This document shows, piece after piece, positions 8,044 to 18,278 of a stretch of 32,823 nt of DNA (positions within the stretch are counted from its first letter, which is position 1; every line of letters begins with the position of its first letter). The stretch is from Marinilactibacillus psychrotolerans (GTDB lineage: Bacteria; Bacillota; Bacilli; Lactobacillales; Carnobacteriaceae_A). The notes under the pieces are model-generated. The model was not told the DNA's origin and searched no databases. It saw only the letters and a program-made list of their open reading frames with translations. Location: positions 1-32,823 of the forward strand of contig NZ_FMZD01000026.1 of the NCBI RefSeq assembly GCF_900101525.1. The letters are read 5' to 3'. The position numbers and the translations under genes were made by a program.

Positions 8044-9294
8044 TTAAGCAATTAAAAACGTTGAAATTAATGTTAGTAAGAACAAGACACTAATCACCCA
8101 CAACACAGGATTCGTCTCTTTTCTTCTACCCGTTGCTGATTTAATAATTGGAAACGCAATAAATCCGTATGCCATCCCTTCAACAATACTTCCTGTAAGG
8201 GGAATCATGACAATAATGCATATTACCGGTATCCAATCCATAAAATGTTTCAGTCGCATTTTTAAATTTGCAATAGCCATTGTAGCCCCTGTCACAATGA
8301 TGACAGGCCCAACTGCTTCTGAGGGAATATACGATAAAAATGGGGTAAAAATAATGGAGAATAAGAATAATATACTAGCCGTGATAGCGGTCAATCCTGT
8401 TTTTCCACCTTCAGCAATTCCTGCTCCACTTTCTGCAACCGGAATTGCTGGACTTGTACCTAATAACCCCGATAAAAGTCCTGTGATAGCCCCTACTTTA
8501 TAACCTTTGTTTACCCTTTTTTGATCTGGTATAAGCGCTTCTAACATCCCAATCGTTTCAAAGATTAAAAGCATCAATAGTGAAAAAACGCCTAGCCAGA
8601 ATTCAACACTTAACACATTACTATAATCTGCTGCTGTCAGCATTTTACTATATTCTTTTATTGGTTTCAGATTAAAACTAATGGCTTCCATTGACTGAAA
8701 ATTAATAAGCCAATATAATGCGGTCGTCAGTAAAATAGCGATTAAAGATCCACCTTTTACATTCAAACGTTTTAACATAATTACTAAAAAAAGCCCCGTT
8801 AGTCCAATCCAATTCAACTTCAGTGTGTTTTCAATCAGTAAACCGGTATTTTCTAGTCCTATCAGTATAAGAAATAAGCCAATCCCAATTGTAATAGCTT
8901 GCTTTAGCTCTTTAGGAATCGATTCACTAAAGAGCTTCATTACACCTAAAAAAGCAACCAATACAAAAAGTATCCCTGTTATAATCACAGTCGCTAGCCC
9001 TTGTTGCCATGTTAACCCTAATCCCGCTACTAAAGTAAACGCAAAAAATGCATTTTCTCCCATTCCTGGTGCCATCACCACAGGAGCATTTGCCATAATC
9101 CCCATTAAAAAAGTTCCAATTACTGCAATAAAAATTGTTGAGAAAATACTATATTCAGCCGGAACACCTGCTTGCGAGAGAATACTTGGATTAACAAATA
9201 ATATATAGGATATTGAAAAGAAAGATACGATACCAGCAAGTATCTCTTGTTTAATAGTAGTATTATAATTATCTAGTTCAAATCTATTTAACAC
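8044..9294 (-). CDS. NCS2-family purine permease (AzgA/PbuG/PbuO type)
   Basis: A 416-residue, roughly 12-14-segment permease of the AzgA branch of NCS2, taking up adenine, guanine or hypoxanthine by proton symport. Seen: the opening RFELDNYNTTIKQEILAGI, then ANAPVVMAPGMGENAFFAF (the family substrate-site region), and LLGTSPAIPVAESGAGIAEGGKTGL in the second half, both hallmark motifs. The frame is open to 9327, but the GTG there has no ribosome-binding site; AAAGGA lies 9 nt before the GTG at 9294, so that start is used. It follows glgP on the same strand with its own promoter. No purine riboswitch was recognised in the short leader. Confidence 0.88.
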   Translation of the reverse strand: MLNRFELDNYNTTIKQEILAGIVSFFSISYILFVNPSILSQAGVPAEYSIFSTIFIAVIGTFLMGIMANAPVVMAPGMGENAFFAFTLVAGLGLTWQQGLATVIITGILFVLVAFLGVMKLFSESIPKELKQAITIGIGLFLILIGLENTGLLIENTLKLNWIGLTGLFLVIMLKRLNVKGGSLIAILLTTALYWLINFQSMEAISFNLKPIKEYSKMLTAADYSNVLSVEFWLGVFSLLMLLIFETIGMLEALIPDQKRVNKGYKVGAITGLLSGLLGTSPAIPVAESGAGIAEGGKTGLTAITASILFLFSIIFTPFLSYIPSEAVGPVIIVTGATMAIANLKMRLKHFMDWIPVICIIVMIPLTGSIVEGMAYGFIAFPIIKSATGRRKETNPVLWVISVLFLLTLISTFLIA

Positions 9295-9358
9295 ATTATC
9301 TCGTCCTTTTGCTTTTATTAAAGACACAGCACGTTATAGTGTATCAATTAATCAACGA

Positions 9359-9387
9359 AATAGAAAGCTAAAACAAGTATCCGTCAA
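9359..9387 (-). promoter_or_regulatory. Promoter of the purine permease gene
   Basis: Minus strand TTGACG (9382-9387), 17-bp spacer, TCTATT (9359-9364), leaving a leader of about 58 nt. This lets the permease be expressed independently of the glycogen operon; no terminator is visible between glgP and this promoter, so read-through is also possible. Confidence 0.5.
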
Positions 9388-9435
9388 GAATCATACATAT
9401 TTAATAAATTATCCTCTAATCTTTTTGAATAAATT

Positions 9436-11871
9436 TCAGAGAGGTTCACTTAAAGGATGGACTCCTTCTTTACCGCTACATTGAGGTTTAGCTTTCCATA
9501 TTTCATCAGTATATTTTTTGATTGTATAATCCGCTGAAAAAGGCGCTGAAGCCGCTATATTGAGTAGTGATTTTTTATTCCATTCATTTTTATTCGAATA
9601 GACTATGTCAATTTCATCTTGTGCTTTGATGTAATCATCAAAATCTTCTAAAACAAAATACTCATCATTATAATGAACTAACGCATCAAAAACCGCTCCA
9701 CCTTCTTGTTGAGCATTGGGAATTGTTCCATCCACTAATGCATTTAATACTCTGTTCAATCGATCGTTTGAATCATATAAATATCTAGAATTGTAGGTCT
9801 GATTTTCCCCTAATTCTGTCACCTCTTGACTTGATAGACCGAATACAAAGATATTTTCATCTCCAACATACTCTTTAATTTCAATGTTTGCTCCGTCAAG
9901 CGTAGCTAGAGTTAGAGCACCATTTGCCATTAGTTTCATATTACTAGTTCCAGAAGCTTCTTTACCTGCAAGAGAAATTTGTTCACTAACTTCTGCTGCC
10001 GGAATAATCTTTTCAGCTAGTGAAACGCCATAATTTTCGAAAAATACAACTTTTAATTTATCTCCAACATCTGGATCATTGTTTACTAAGTCCGCTATAG
10101 AATTAATCAATTTGATAATTTGTTTAGCATATTGATAACTTGGGGCTGCTTTAGCGCCAAAAATGAATACTCTTGGTTGAATATCCATTGATGGATTTTC
10201 TTTTATTCTCAGATATCGATCTAGAATATGCAGCGCATTCAAATGTTGTCTTTTATAAGCATGAAGTCGCTTGATTTGTACATCAAAAATTGCATTCGGG
10301 TTAATTTTTATTCCTTGAACTTCTTCAATATATTTAACTAGTTTTACTTTATTTTGATATTTTATTTCCCCTAGTTCATTCAGTGTTTCCTCATCATGTT
10401 CAAAGCTTTTCAATAATTTTAATTCTGCAGGATTTTGTTTCCACTCTTCTCCTATTTTCTCATCAATTAATTGAGTAAGAGCAGGATTTGCTAAATGGAT
10501 CCACCGTCTCTGTGTAATTCCATTTGTCTTATTATTGAATTTCTCCGGGTAAATGGTGAAAAAATCTTTTAAGACATCATTCATTAATATTTCCGTATGC
10601 AACTGGGCTACGCCGTTTACACTGTGACTACCAATAATTGCCATATGAGCCATATTTACCATTCCATCTTGTAGGATCGCCGTCTGCCAAGTGAGTTTTC
10701 CACCGTATAATGGTAGCGTTTCTTCCACAAACCTTTGGTTGATTTCCTCTATGATCATATAGATTCTCGGTAGAAGCGACTGCATCATATCTATTGGCCA
10801 TCTTTCAAGAGCTTCTCTCAGTACAGTGTGATTAGTATAGCTACAAGTCTTCACTGTAATCTCCCAGGCCTGTTCCCAGCTTAAATGCTCTTCATCTATT
10901 AGTATCCTCATTAATTCAGGAACAACAAGTGAAGGATGCGTATCATTAATATGCATGGCTATTTTTTCCGGAAAGTATTTTCTTGGAAGATTATATTTTC
11001 TGAATTGTTTAACAATCGACTGAACACCTGCAGATACCATAAAATATTCTTGTTTTAATCTCAATAATCTTCCTTCAAAATTTGAATCATCCGGATATAA
11101 AACTTGTGTAATTTCTTTTATTGGTTCAGTTTCTTGAATAGTACGATAATTTTCTTCTTCTTCTACGGGAATCTCAGCTGACCACAAACGTAAATTATTG
11201 ATTTTTTTAGTCCGGTAACCAACCATTGGTGTATCATAAGGTACTGCTAAGACATTCAGTGTATCTTCATATTTCGGAATCAAATGTCCCTGATGATCCA
11301 TTTCTAACCAAGCATTTCCTCCAAAACGAACTATGTAGGAAGATTGATCGTTTCTGGTTTCCCATACATTCTGATTGCGCAACCAATACTCCGGCAATTC
11401 TACTTGATAGCCATCCACAAACTTTTGACGAAAAAGGCCATATTGATAACGAATGCCATTTCCATTTCCAGGAATACCTAAAGAAGCTAACGAGTCCATA
11501 AAACATGAGGCCAAACGTCCTAGTCCACCATTTCCTAAAGCTTGGTCTGCTTCTGCTTCTATTAACTGATCAATATTTAATCCTAATTCTTCTATCCCTG
11601 CCTCAATCATTGGCAAAATCCCCATGTTATAAGCATTACTTTTCAATTGCCGTCCTGGCAAAAATTCCATTGAGAAATAATACACTTGTTTTACTTTATC
11701 ATTTAAATACTGCTCACGAGTATCCTGCCAGTTTTTTGACAGTTTATTTTTTATCAAAGTCCCTAAAGCAATATACTGCTGTTCATTTGTACCTTGATTA
11801 TAAGTAAAAGCATAAAGATTTTCGAATGTCTTCTTATATTCTTTAATAAATTCTTTAGTTGAGTTAAACAT
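9436..11871 (-). CDS. glgP: Glycogen/maltodextrin phosphorylase GlgP
   Basis: An 811-residue GT35 phosphorylase that releases glucose-1-phosphate from the non-reducing ends of glycogen using pyridoxal phosphate. Seen: GNGGLGRLASCFMDSLASLGIPGNGNGIRY near the N terminus, RRWIHLANPAL, DVQIKRLHAYKRQHLN, and the PLP site EASGTSNMKLMANGALTLATLDGAN, with the Schiff-base lysine at about residue 646. Full family length. The frame extends to 11901, but AAGGGGGA just before the ATG at 11871 fixes the start at MFNSTKEF. It is the last gene of the glg operon, 100 bp after glgA. It supplies the breakdown arm of the cycle; no debranching enzyme gene is present in the window. Confidence 0.97.
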   Translation of the reverse strand: MFNSTKEFIKEYKKTFENLYAFTYNQGTNEQQYIALGTLIKNKLSKNWQDTREQYLNDKVKQVYYFSMEFLPGRQLKSNAYNMGILPMIEAGIEELGLNIDQLIEAEADQALGNGGLGRLASCFMDSLASLGIPGNGNGIRYQYGLFRQKFVDGYQVELPEYWLRNQNVWETRNDQSSYIVRFGGNAWLEMDHQGHLIPKYEDTLNVLAVPYDTPMVGYRTKKINNLRLWSAEIPVEEEENYRTIQETEPIKEITQVLYPDDSNFEGRLLRLKQEYFMVSAGVQSIVKQFRKYNLPRKYFPEKIAMHINDTHPSLVVPELMRILIDEEHLSWEQAWEITVKTCSYTNHTVLREALERWPIDMMQSLLPRIYMIIEEINQRFVEETLPLYGGKLTWQTAILQDGMVNMAHMAIIGSHSVNGVAQLHTEILMNDVLKDFFTIYPEKFNNKTNGITQRRWIHLANPALTQLIDEKIGEEWKQNPAELKLLKSFEHDEETLNELGEIKYQNKVKLVKYIEEVQGIKINPNAIFDVQIKRLHAYKRQHLNALHILDRYLRIKENPSMDIQPRVFIFGAKAAPSYQYAKQIIKLINSIADLVNNDPDVGDKLKVVFFENYGVSLAEKIIPAAEVSEQISLAGKEASGTSNMKLMANGALTLATLDGANIEIKEYVGDENIFVFGLSSQEVTELGENQTYNSRYLYDSNDRLNRVLNALVDGTIPNAQQEGGAVFDALVHYNDEYFVLEDFDDYIKAQDEIDIVYSNKNEWNKKSLLNIAASAPFSADYTIKKYTDEIWKAKPQCSGKEGVHPLSEPL

Positions 11872-11971
11872 AACTTCCCCCTTAATTTTAAAAAATGCCA
11901 ATTGCTTAAATAAATACCCCTTTGATTTCTCTTGTGCAATTTAAAGCTAAGAAAAATCCAAGGGATACCCA

Positions 11972-13411
11972 TTAGTATACTAAATATTTATATTGGTCTA
12001 AATATTTTTCTGCAGATTTATGCCAACTGTTATCCTTATTCATTCCTCTGACCATCATTTTTTTCCATTGATCAGGTTTTTCATAATAAACGGTCAATGC
12101 TCTGTCAATCGTATCAAGCATAGTTCTAGCGTTAAATCCATAGAAAGTGAAACCATCCCCTTTACCTGTTTCTTTATTATAAGCTGCAACAGTATCCACC
12201 AGCCCTCCAACTTCATGAACGATTGGTAACGTACCATATCTTAAAGAATTTAGCTGAGATAATCCACATGGTTCAAATTTTGAAGGCATTAAGAAAGCAT
12301 CAGAACCAGCATATATCAATTGAGCAAGATCGCTGTCAAACTCGATTTTTGCACTAAATTTTTCTGGATACTTATTTGAAAAATATCGGAATGAATCTTC
12401 AAAATAATCTTTTCCAGTTCCAATCAAAACAACTTGAACATTTCGATATGACATTAATTCATCCATTGCTTCAGTAATCAATTGGACCCCTTTTTGTTCA
12501 TCTAATCTAGTTACTATTCCAATTAAAGCAACTTTTTCATTCACTGGAAGTCCAAATCTTTCTTGAAGGACCATTTTGTTTTTAGCTTTCCCAGAAAAGT
12601 CTTTTACTGAAAAATTATTTGGAATCGTCGGATCTTTTTCAGGATCATAAATATCGTAATCAATTCCATTTAAAATCCCAACTAATTTGTAAGATATATT
12701 ACTTAGATCTTCATTAAGTCCATAACCATTCTCTGGTGTCTTGATTTCTTTCGCATAGGTAGGACTGACAGTCGTAACCAAATCAGCATAATAAATCCCA
12801 CCTTTTAACCACCCTACTTGGTCTTCATATTTAAGACCATGATCATGGTAGGCACTATATCCCATATCAAATAAATCAGATAATACTGCCTGATCAAACT
12901 TTCCTTGAAATAAGATATTATGAATAGTTAATACTGTCTTAATATCTTTAAGTGCATTAACCCAGTGATATTTATCTTTAAGTAATACTGGAATAACTGC
13001 GGTTTGCCAGTCATTTACATGTAAAATATCTGGAATGAACTCGATTTTCTCAAGCATTTCAATCACTGCTTGAGAGAAAAAAGCAAATCTTTCCCCATCA
13101 TCCGCATAGTCATACAGAGTCGGACGATCAAAGTAATAAAGATTATCTACGAAGTAATAAGTCACATTATCTTGGCTTAAAGCTTTAATACCGCAATACT
13201 GATTGCGCCAACCAACCTTAAGGTTGAAACTGGTAATGTCTTTTAATTGATTCTGATATTTTTCTGGCATTTTTTGTTTATAATATGGCAAAATCACTCG
13301 AACATCATGCTCACCTGTTGCAAGTTCTTTTGGTAAAGCACCCATAACGTCTCCAAGTCCACCTGTTTTAAAAAAAGGAGCACATTCAGAAGCTGTAAAA
13401 ACAATATTCAT
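11972..13411 (-). CDS. glgA: Glycogen synthase GlgA (ADP-glucose type)
   Basis: A 479-residue GT5 glycogen synthase transferring glucose from ADP-glucose to growing alpha-1,4 chains. Seen: the ADP-glucose-binding KTGGLGDV at residues 15-22, DILHVNDWQTAV, LTIHNILFQGKF, GILNGIDYDIYDPEKD and the C-terminal FEPCGLSQLNSLRYGTLPIVHEVGGLVDTV. The open frame extends upstream into glgD to 13507; the start at 13411 (MNIVFTASECAPFFK) is chosen because it matches the family N terminus and has AGGGTG about 9 nt upstream. It begins 16 bp after glgD ends, consistent with one operon. Confidence 0.97.
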   Translation of the reverse strand: MNIVFTASECAPFFKTGGLGDVMGALPKELATGEHDVRVILPYYKQKMPEKYQNQLKDITSFNLKVGWRNQYCGIKALSQDNVTYYFVDNLYYFDRPTLYDYADDGERFAFFSQAVIEMLEKIEFIPDILHVNDWQTAVIPVLLKDKYHWVNALKDIKTVLTIHNILFQGKFDQAVLSDLFDMGYSAYHDHGLKYEDQVGWLKGGIYYADLVTTVSPTYAKEIKTPENGYGLNEDLSNISYKLVGILNGIDYDIYDPEKDPTIPNNFSVKDFSGKAKNKMVLQERFGLPVNEKVALIGIVTRLDEQKGVQLITEAMDELMSYRNVQVVLIGTGKDYFEDSFRYFSNKYPEKFSAKIEFDSDLAQLIYAGSDAFLMPSKFEPCGLSQLNSLRYGTLPIVHEVGGLVDTVAAYNKETGKGDGFTFYGFNARTMLDTIDRALTVYYEKPDQWKKMMVRGMNKDNSWHKSAEKYLDQYKYLVY

Positions 13412-13427
13412 CGTGTTTTTCACCCTT

Positions 13428-14591
13428 TCATAAAGTTCCATTTCCTTCGACAATCTCATTTTTACCAATAACAATAGGATTATCAGGTGTACCTTCCAAG
13501 TGGGCACCTTTTTTTACATATACATGTTTATCCAAAATAACATACTTAAGCGTAGCGCCTTCTTCTACATAAGAGTTCTGCATAATGATAGAATTCTCGA
13601 CTCTAGCTCCTTTTGCAATATTCACTCTTCTAAATAAAAGTGAATTCGTAACTTCTCCATATATTTCACAATCATTAGCTAATTGAGAGTTATGGATTTG
13701 TGCATCTGGCCCATAAAAAGTCGGAGCTGAATTTTTAGAACGAGTCAAAACTGGATCTGCTCTGTAAAATAAAGCATTAAAGTGATCTTCATTCAACATT
13801 TCCATGTTCGCTTCAAAGTAACTTTGGATATCTTCGATAGCTTTCAAATAACCTGTGTACTCATACCCATAAACCTTATCCTCATCTGCTAACGCCAGTT
13901 GAGCGAATGACTTAACGCTGACACACAAATTATGTTCTCTTGCTTTTTGAAGATAGTCTAAGAATGTTTTCTTATTGATGACCATCACTTCGATCCCAAC
14001 AGGAACCAGCTTATGATCAAAAGTCGACTCAGAAAGCGGAGAAATGCTTGTTACTTTCTCAGTTTTATCTTCATCAAAATTATACTTGTCGTATACCGTA
14101 TCTTCTCTTAATGAATTCCTCGGAATATTTTTATAAGCAATTGTTACGTCACTATTTTTATCATTATGATAATTCACCAAAGATTTAATTTGAATATTTG
14201 CTAACATACTTGAACCCATTAACAAAATATATTCTGCCTTTGAACTGGTCACATACTTATAATGATCCTCATAGTAAGAGTCTGAGTATTTATGTTCGGT
14301 TACTTTTGTCTTGAGGCGAATTTGCGAGTGTGTAAAAACGCCTCCTCCAGTAATAGAATCTAACCCCCAAGTTGCTCCTGATCTAATGTGATCATAGAGT
14401 GAATGTCCAGATTCTGATATAAATAGGGCTGCTGAAACAGCTTCGGCATTATACAAGCTTGAAAACGGAAAATCTATTAACCGATAACGGCAAGCAAAAG
14501 GCAGAGACGCGATAGGTCTTCTCTTGGTTAAGGGGCTGAGTTTTTCATCGTCTTCCACTAAATTAAATATTGCTGCTATTTTATTCCGCAT
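13428..14591 (-). CDS. glgD: Glucose-1-phosphate adenylyltransferase subunit GlgD
   Basis: A 387-residue non-catalytic or regulatory partner of GlgC, typical of Firmicutes, forming a hetero-oligomeric ADP-glucose pyrophosphorylase. Seen: a nucleotidyltransferase-like N-terminal domain in which the usual AGGQGSRL loop is degenerate ([38 protein letters not shown]), then a C-terminal left-handed beta-helix with repeated hexapeptides (about residues 285-387). The loss of the glycine-rich loop is expected for GlgD. It overlaps the end of glgC by 11 bp, with AGGAGG inside glgC 8 nt before the ATG, indicating coupled translation. Confidence 0.95.
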   Translation of the reverse strand: MRNKIAAIFNLVEDDEKLSPLTKRRPIASLPFACRYRLIDFPFSSLYNAEAVSAALFISESGHSLYDHIRSGATWGLDSITGGGVFTHSQIRLKTKVTEHKYSDSYYEDHYKYVTSSKAEYILLMGSSMLANIQIKSLVNYHNDKNSDVTIAYKNIPRNSLREDTVYDKYNFDEDKTEKVTSISPLSESTFDHKLVPVGIEVMVINKKTFLDYLQKAREHNLCVSVKSFAQLALADEDKVYGYEYTGYLKAIEDIQSYFEANMEMLNEDHFNALFYRADPVLTRSKNSAPTFYGPDAQIHNSQLANDCEIYGEVTNSLLFRRVNIAKGARVENSIIMQNSYVEEGATLKYVILDKHVYVKKGAHLEGTPDNPIVIGKNEIVEGNGTL

Positions 14592-15726
14592 CTTTGTATC
14601 CTCCTACTTCTTCTTCATATCCTACTACAGATATTTCTCCATTTTCTCCAACAATTCTTGCTTCATCATATATTTTTGCGTTTTCTCCGATAATAGCTTT
14701 TTCTATTGTAACATTCTCCCCAATTACGGCTCCTGACATAATCACACTATCTTTTACAATAGAATTTTTACCCACTTTAACATTATGTGAAAGTACAGAG
14801 TGATTAATTTCACCTGAAATATAGCAGCCATCAGTAATCATAGAATCTTTCACTTTCGCTGTTTCTGTTAAGAACTGAGGAGTTGTATTAGGATTTTGAG
14901 AGTACACTTTCCAATCTGTGTCTCTTATATTTAATTCATGATCAGGATTTAAGAATTCCATATTTGCTTTCCAGAGACTTTCAACTGTTCCCACATCTTT
15001 CCAATATCCTTTAAATTTATAAGCATAAACTGCTTCACTATTTCTTAAATAAGCTGGAATAACATGATGGCCAAAGTCGTCCATTTGTCGATTTTTTGAT
15101 TGGTTATCAACAAGATATTGTTTTAATCTTGGCCAGTTAAAGATATAAATGCCCATGGAAGCCAGATTTGATTTTGGTTCGTCTGGTTTTTCTTGAAACT
15201 CAGTAATTCGATCTGTACGATCTGTATTCATTACGCCAAATCGAGAAGCTTCTTCCCACTCGACTGGCATAACGCCTACTGTAAGTGAAGCTGCTTTTTC
15301 TTTATGAAAATCCAACATTTTTTCATAATCCATCTTATAGATATGGTCTCCTGACAAAATCACAACATAATCAGGGTTCTGTTGATCAATATAACTTATA
15401 TTTTGATATACCGCATGTGAAGTACCTCTAAAAAACTTTTCACCATCAACACTTGAATAAGGTTGTAATATGGTTGCATTCCCATTATGTCGATTTAATC
15501 CCCAGCTTGCACCATTCCCAACATGACGATTCAATACCAATGGCTGATATTGTGTTACTACTCCAACGTTATTAATACCTGAATTTGCGCAATTAGATAA
15601 AGCAAAGTCTATGATTCGGTAATTCCCGCCAAATGGCACAGCAGGTTTAGCAATTTGCTTTGTTAATTTCCCTAACCTCGAACCTTGTCCCCCAGCTAAT
15701 ATCATAGCTACCGTTTCTGTTTTCAT
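14581..15726 (-). CDS. glgC: Glucose-1-phosphate adenylyltransferase GlgC
   Basis: A 381-residue catalytic subunit making ADP-glucose from ATP and glucose-1-phosphate, the committed step of bacterial glycogen synthesis. Seen: the glycine-rich loop [15 protein letters not shown] at the N terminus, [26 protein letters not shown], the metal-site region [30 protein letters not shown] and a C-terminal left-handed beta-helix. Length is typical. The ATG at 15726 follows an in-frame stop two codons upstream (TAA TAT ATG), so the start cannot be further out, yet the strong AAGGAGGG lies about 31 nt away behind a small hairpin; see the leader entry. Confidence 0.97.
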   Translation of the reverse strand: MKTETVAMILAGGQGSRLGKLTKQIAKPAVPFGGNYRIIDFALSNCANSGINNVGVVTQYQPLVLNRHVGNGASWGLNRHNGNATILQPYSSVDGEKFFRGTSHAVYQNISYIDQQNPDYVVILSGDHIYKMDYEKMLDFHKEKAASLTVGVMPVEWEEASRFGVMNTDRTDRITEFQEKPDEPKSNLASMGIYIFNWPRLKQYLVDNQSKNRQMDDFGHHVIPAYLRNSEAVYAYKFKGYWKDVGTVESLWKANMEFLNPDHELNIRDTDWKVYSQNPNTTPQFLTETAKVKDSMITDGCYISGEINHSVLSHNVKVGKNSIVKDSVIMSGAVIGENVTIEKAIIGENAKIYDEARIVGENGEISVVGYEEEVGGYKDAE

Positions 15727-15771
15727 ATATTATCGGAAGTGTCCTGAGACCTTCCTTCCCTCCTTATAATT
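15727..15771 (-). promoter_or_regulatory. glgC leader with distant SD and intervening hairpin
   Basis: On the minus strand AAGGAGGG lies far upstream of the glgC ATG, then GGAAG-GTCTCAGGACA-CTTCC, then GATAATAT and the ATG. If the GGAAG/CTTCC stem forms, the Shine-Dalgarno sequence is brought to within about 8-10 nt of the start. Without it, only a weak AGGA about 15 nt away is available. The 98-bp glgB-glgC gap shows no terminator. Confidence 0.4.
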
Positions 15772-15824
15772 ATTCTATCTTTTCTAAAACGCGCATTTGC
15801 TTTTTGATGTAAAATCAATGTTCG

Positions 15825-17741
15825 CTATCTTTTTTTTGCGACACCATATATACGCTTAGGTTTCAATACTACTATACTAAGTGCTGGCAATATCAAGTTA
15901 ACTGAATCATCATATCCATGTTTATTTATTTGTTCCGATTTCAATATGCCTTGGCCTTTCGTCCAAGTACCACCAAATGCATTTGATTCAGTATTCCATA
16001 CTTCTTCGTACTGCCCTTTAAACGGAACACCTACTCTAACATTTTGACGTTCAACTGGAACAAAATTACATAAAACGATTAAAAAATCTCTAGTTTTTTT
16101 CCCTTTTCTAATAAAAAACAAGACAGTTTCTTCGTTGTTACTTGCCTCTAATATTTCAAAACCATCAGGTTGATGATCTATTTCCCATAATGCTTTTTCT
16201 TCTTTATAAAACTGGTTCAATTGTTTAGTAAATTCATGATGATATTTATTTTGAGAATCTTCTAGGTCTTTCCATTCCAGGCCTTCATTATATTTCCATT
16301 CTAAAAACTGACCATATTCTGAACCCATGAATTGGAGCTTTTTACCAGGGTGCATGATTTTAAACGTTTCAATGCTCCTAAGACCAGCAAACTGGTTATA
16401 ACGATCACCATACATTTTATGCATCAATGATTTTTTTCCATGGACAACTTCATCATGTGAAATTGGTAATACAAAATTTTCATTAAACATATACATAAAT
16501 GAGAAAGTAATCAAATTAAAGTTGTTTTTCCGATCAATGGGATCCATTTCAAAGAACTTTAGAGTATCATTCATCCAACCCATGTTCCATTTATAGTTGA
16601 ATCCCAATCCACCTTCATGAACTGGGTGGGTTACTTTACTCCAAGCGGTACTCTCCTCAGCCATCATTAACAAATCAGGATGTCTACTAAAAATTGTTTT
16701 ATTCATTTTCTGAATAAATTGTACTCCTTCACGGTTATGATTTGTGCCGTCCTCATTTGGTATCCAGTCTCCCAGATCATAGTCCAGATATAACATATTG
16801 CTTACTGCATCTACTCTTAACCCATCAAGATGGAACTGTTCAATCCAAAACAAAGCATTAGAAATAAGGAAACTATGAACTTGATCTTTTCCCAAATCGA
16901 AATTTAATGTTCCCCAGCGATTATTGTTTGCTCGATCAGTTTCTTCATATTCAAACTGAGGAGTACCATCAAAATAAGCAAGTCCATAATCATTTCGATT
17001 AAAGTGGCCGGGGACCCAGTCCATTATTACTCCGATATTTTCTTTATGTGCAGCTTCTACAAAATTCTGAAACTCTTCCATTTTTCCAAATTTAGAGGAA
17101 ATAGCATAAAATCCGGTTACTTGATAGCCCCAGCTTGCATCAAGAGGATGTTCCATAAGGGGCAAGAATTCAATGTGAGTATAGCCCATCTCTTTTACAT
17201 AGGGAATCAACTCATCCTGAAGCTGTTTTATCGTATACCAAGAGCCATCAGGATGTTGTTTCCAAGAACTCAGATGTACTTCATAAATATTCAATGGCTT
17301 TTCATAAATCGCCCGTTTTTTCCGGCTAGCCATCCATACTCCGTCTGTCCATTTTTTCTCAGGTAAAGCTCGAACAACAGAGGCATCTTTAGGTCTAACT
17401 TCAAAAGCTAATGCAAAAGGATCAATTTTATAAATGGTCTTCCCATTTGCCTGTACTATTTTATATTTGTAATGATCTTCTTCTCTAGCTTCTGGAATGA
17501 TTATTGACCAGATACCGGTTTTCAAATCTTTCTCCATACCGGCTTCTTCCTGCCACTGATTAAAATCTCCGACTACAAATATTTCTAATGCATTTGGTGC
17601 CCAAACTGTAAATCGGAAACCATTTTTCACTTTGATACACCCTAAAGTTAGGTAGCTATCATAGTTTTCCCCAATATTAAATAAGTACTTTGATTTTTCA
17701 TATTCTAAATTCGTTTGTTTTACAATACTTTCATCTTGCAC
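15825..17741 (-). CDS. glgB: 1,4-alpha-glucan branching enzyme GlgB
   Basis: A 638-residue GH13 branching enzyme introducing alpha-1,6 branches into glycogen. Seen: an N-terminal CBM48/E-set domain (about residues 25-125), the (beta/alpha)8 barrel with DGLRVDAVSNMLYLDY giving nucleophile Asp311, MMAEESTAW with acid/base Glu362, and ISHDEVVHGKKSL with Asp430, then a C-terminal beta domain. The first codon is GTG at 17741, supported by AGGAGG 8 nt upstream. It is the promoter-proximal gene of glgBCDAP, so the whole synthesis-plus-degradation cycle is transcribed together. Confidence 0.97.
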   Translation of the reverse strand: MQDESIVKQTNLEYEKSKYLFNIGENYDSYLTLGCIKVKNGFRFTVWAPNALEIFVVGDFNQWQEEAGMEKDLKTGIWSIIIPEAREEDHYKYKIVQANGKTIYKIDPFALAFEVRPKDASVVRALPEKKWTDGVWMASRKKRAIYEKPLNIYEVHLSSWKQHPDGSWYTIKQLQDELIPYVKEMGYTHIEFLPLMEHPLDASWGYQVTGFYAISSKFGKMEEFQNFVEAAHKENIGVIMDWVPGHFNRNDYGLAYFDGTPQFEYEETDRANNNRWGTLNFDLGKDQVHSFLISNALFWIEQFHLDGLRVDAVSNMLYLDYDLGDWIPNEDGTNHNREGVQFIQKMNKTIFSRHPDLLMMAEESTAWSKVTHPVHEGGLGFNYKWNMGWMNDTLKFFEMDPIDRKNNFNLITFSFMYMFNENFVLPISHDEVVHGKKSLMHKMYGDRYNQFAGLRSIETFKIMHPGKKLQFMGSEYGQFLEWKYNEGLEWKDLEDSQNKYHHEFTKQLNQFYKEEKALWEIDHQPDGFEILEASNNEETVLFFIRKGKKTRDFLIVLCNFVPVERQNVRVGVPFKGQYEEVWNTESNAFGGTWTKGQGILKSEQINKHGYDDSVNLILPALSIVVLKPKRIYGVAKKR

Positions 17742-17766
17742 TGATGGGCCCTCCTATCTCCACAGG

Positions 17767-17892
17767 TGAGAAAAAAATTCTCATTAAAAATTTTTTATTT
17801 AAATTAAAAATGTACAAATAAGTTAACATGTACTAAACCATATAATTATTCACTTCTATAAATATTGTATCTTAGTTTTCACACTTTACCAA
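17767..17892 (-). promoter_or_regulatory. Promoter and leader hairpin of the glg operon
   Basis: Minus strand TTGGTA (17887-17892), 17-bp spacer, TACAAT (17864-17869). The leader of about 115 nt contains TGAGAA-TTTTT-TTCTCA (17767-17783) shortly before the SD. No convincing CcpA cre site was seen in the leader. The remaining intergenic sequence, 17893-18189, is AT-rich and holds nothing I can name. Confidence 0.6.
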
Positions 17893-18189
17893 ATGATTTC
17901 ACTTATATTAGAAGAAAGTCAAAAAAATATTATCCAATATAAACTTTACTACAATAGCATTTATAGATCTATTAGTTCTTCCATATTTAATCGCTAGTTA
18001 AATTAGAATTCAGGAAATTATTTCAGCTGACAAGTTTTATGTTTTATAATTATTCAATATGTATAAAACTTTATTCTTTATTGCATACTTAACATTTAAA
18101 AAAACTTGTGTTATCATCAACATTTCGTAAACACTTTTTCTGCCTTCACTTAGCTCATTCAATTTAAAAAACTATACATAATCCGACCC

Positions 18190-18226
18190 TAGACCGATGA
18201 CTTTGGAGTGTTAAAATGATATCATT
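18190..18226 (+). promoter_or_regulatory. Tentative promoter and palindrome before nfeD-floA
   Basis: TAGACC (18190-18195), 16-bp spacer, TAAAAT (18212-18217) is a moderate promoter match. The -10 abuts the perfect 12-bp palindrome AATGATATCATT (18215-18226). Further on, two AAGGAGG sequences (18244-18250 and 18264-18270) precede nfeD; only the second is at working distance from the ATG. Confidence 0.4.
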
Positions 18227-18278
18227 ATTAGTGTAAGATGATCGAAGGAGGTTATTTAACTCAAAAGGAGGCTAAGAA

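Noticed and set aside
9295-9400. Purine riboswitch before the NCS2 permease
   Set aside because: The leader is only about 58 nt and none of the conserved purine-aptamer loop sequences were seen.
11226-11807. ORFs opposite and within glgP
   Set aside because: They are shadows of the strongly supported glgP reading frame, without SD or plausible products.
17893-18189. CcpA cre site or small gene in the glgB-nfeD intergenic gap
   Set aside because: TAAACACTTTTT-like stretches do not fit the cre consensus, and no ORF with SD was found.
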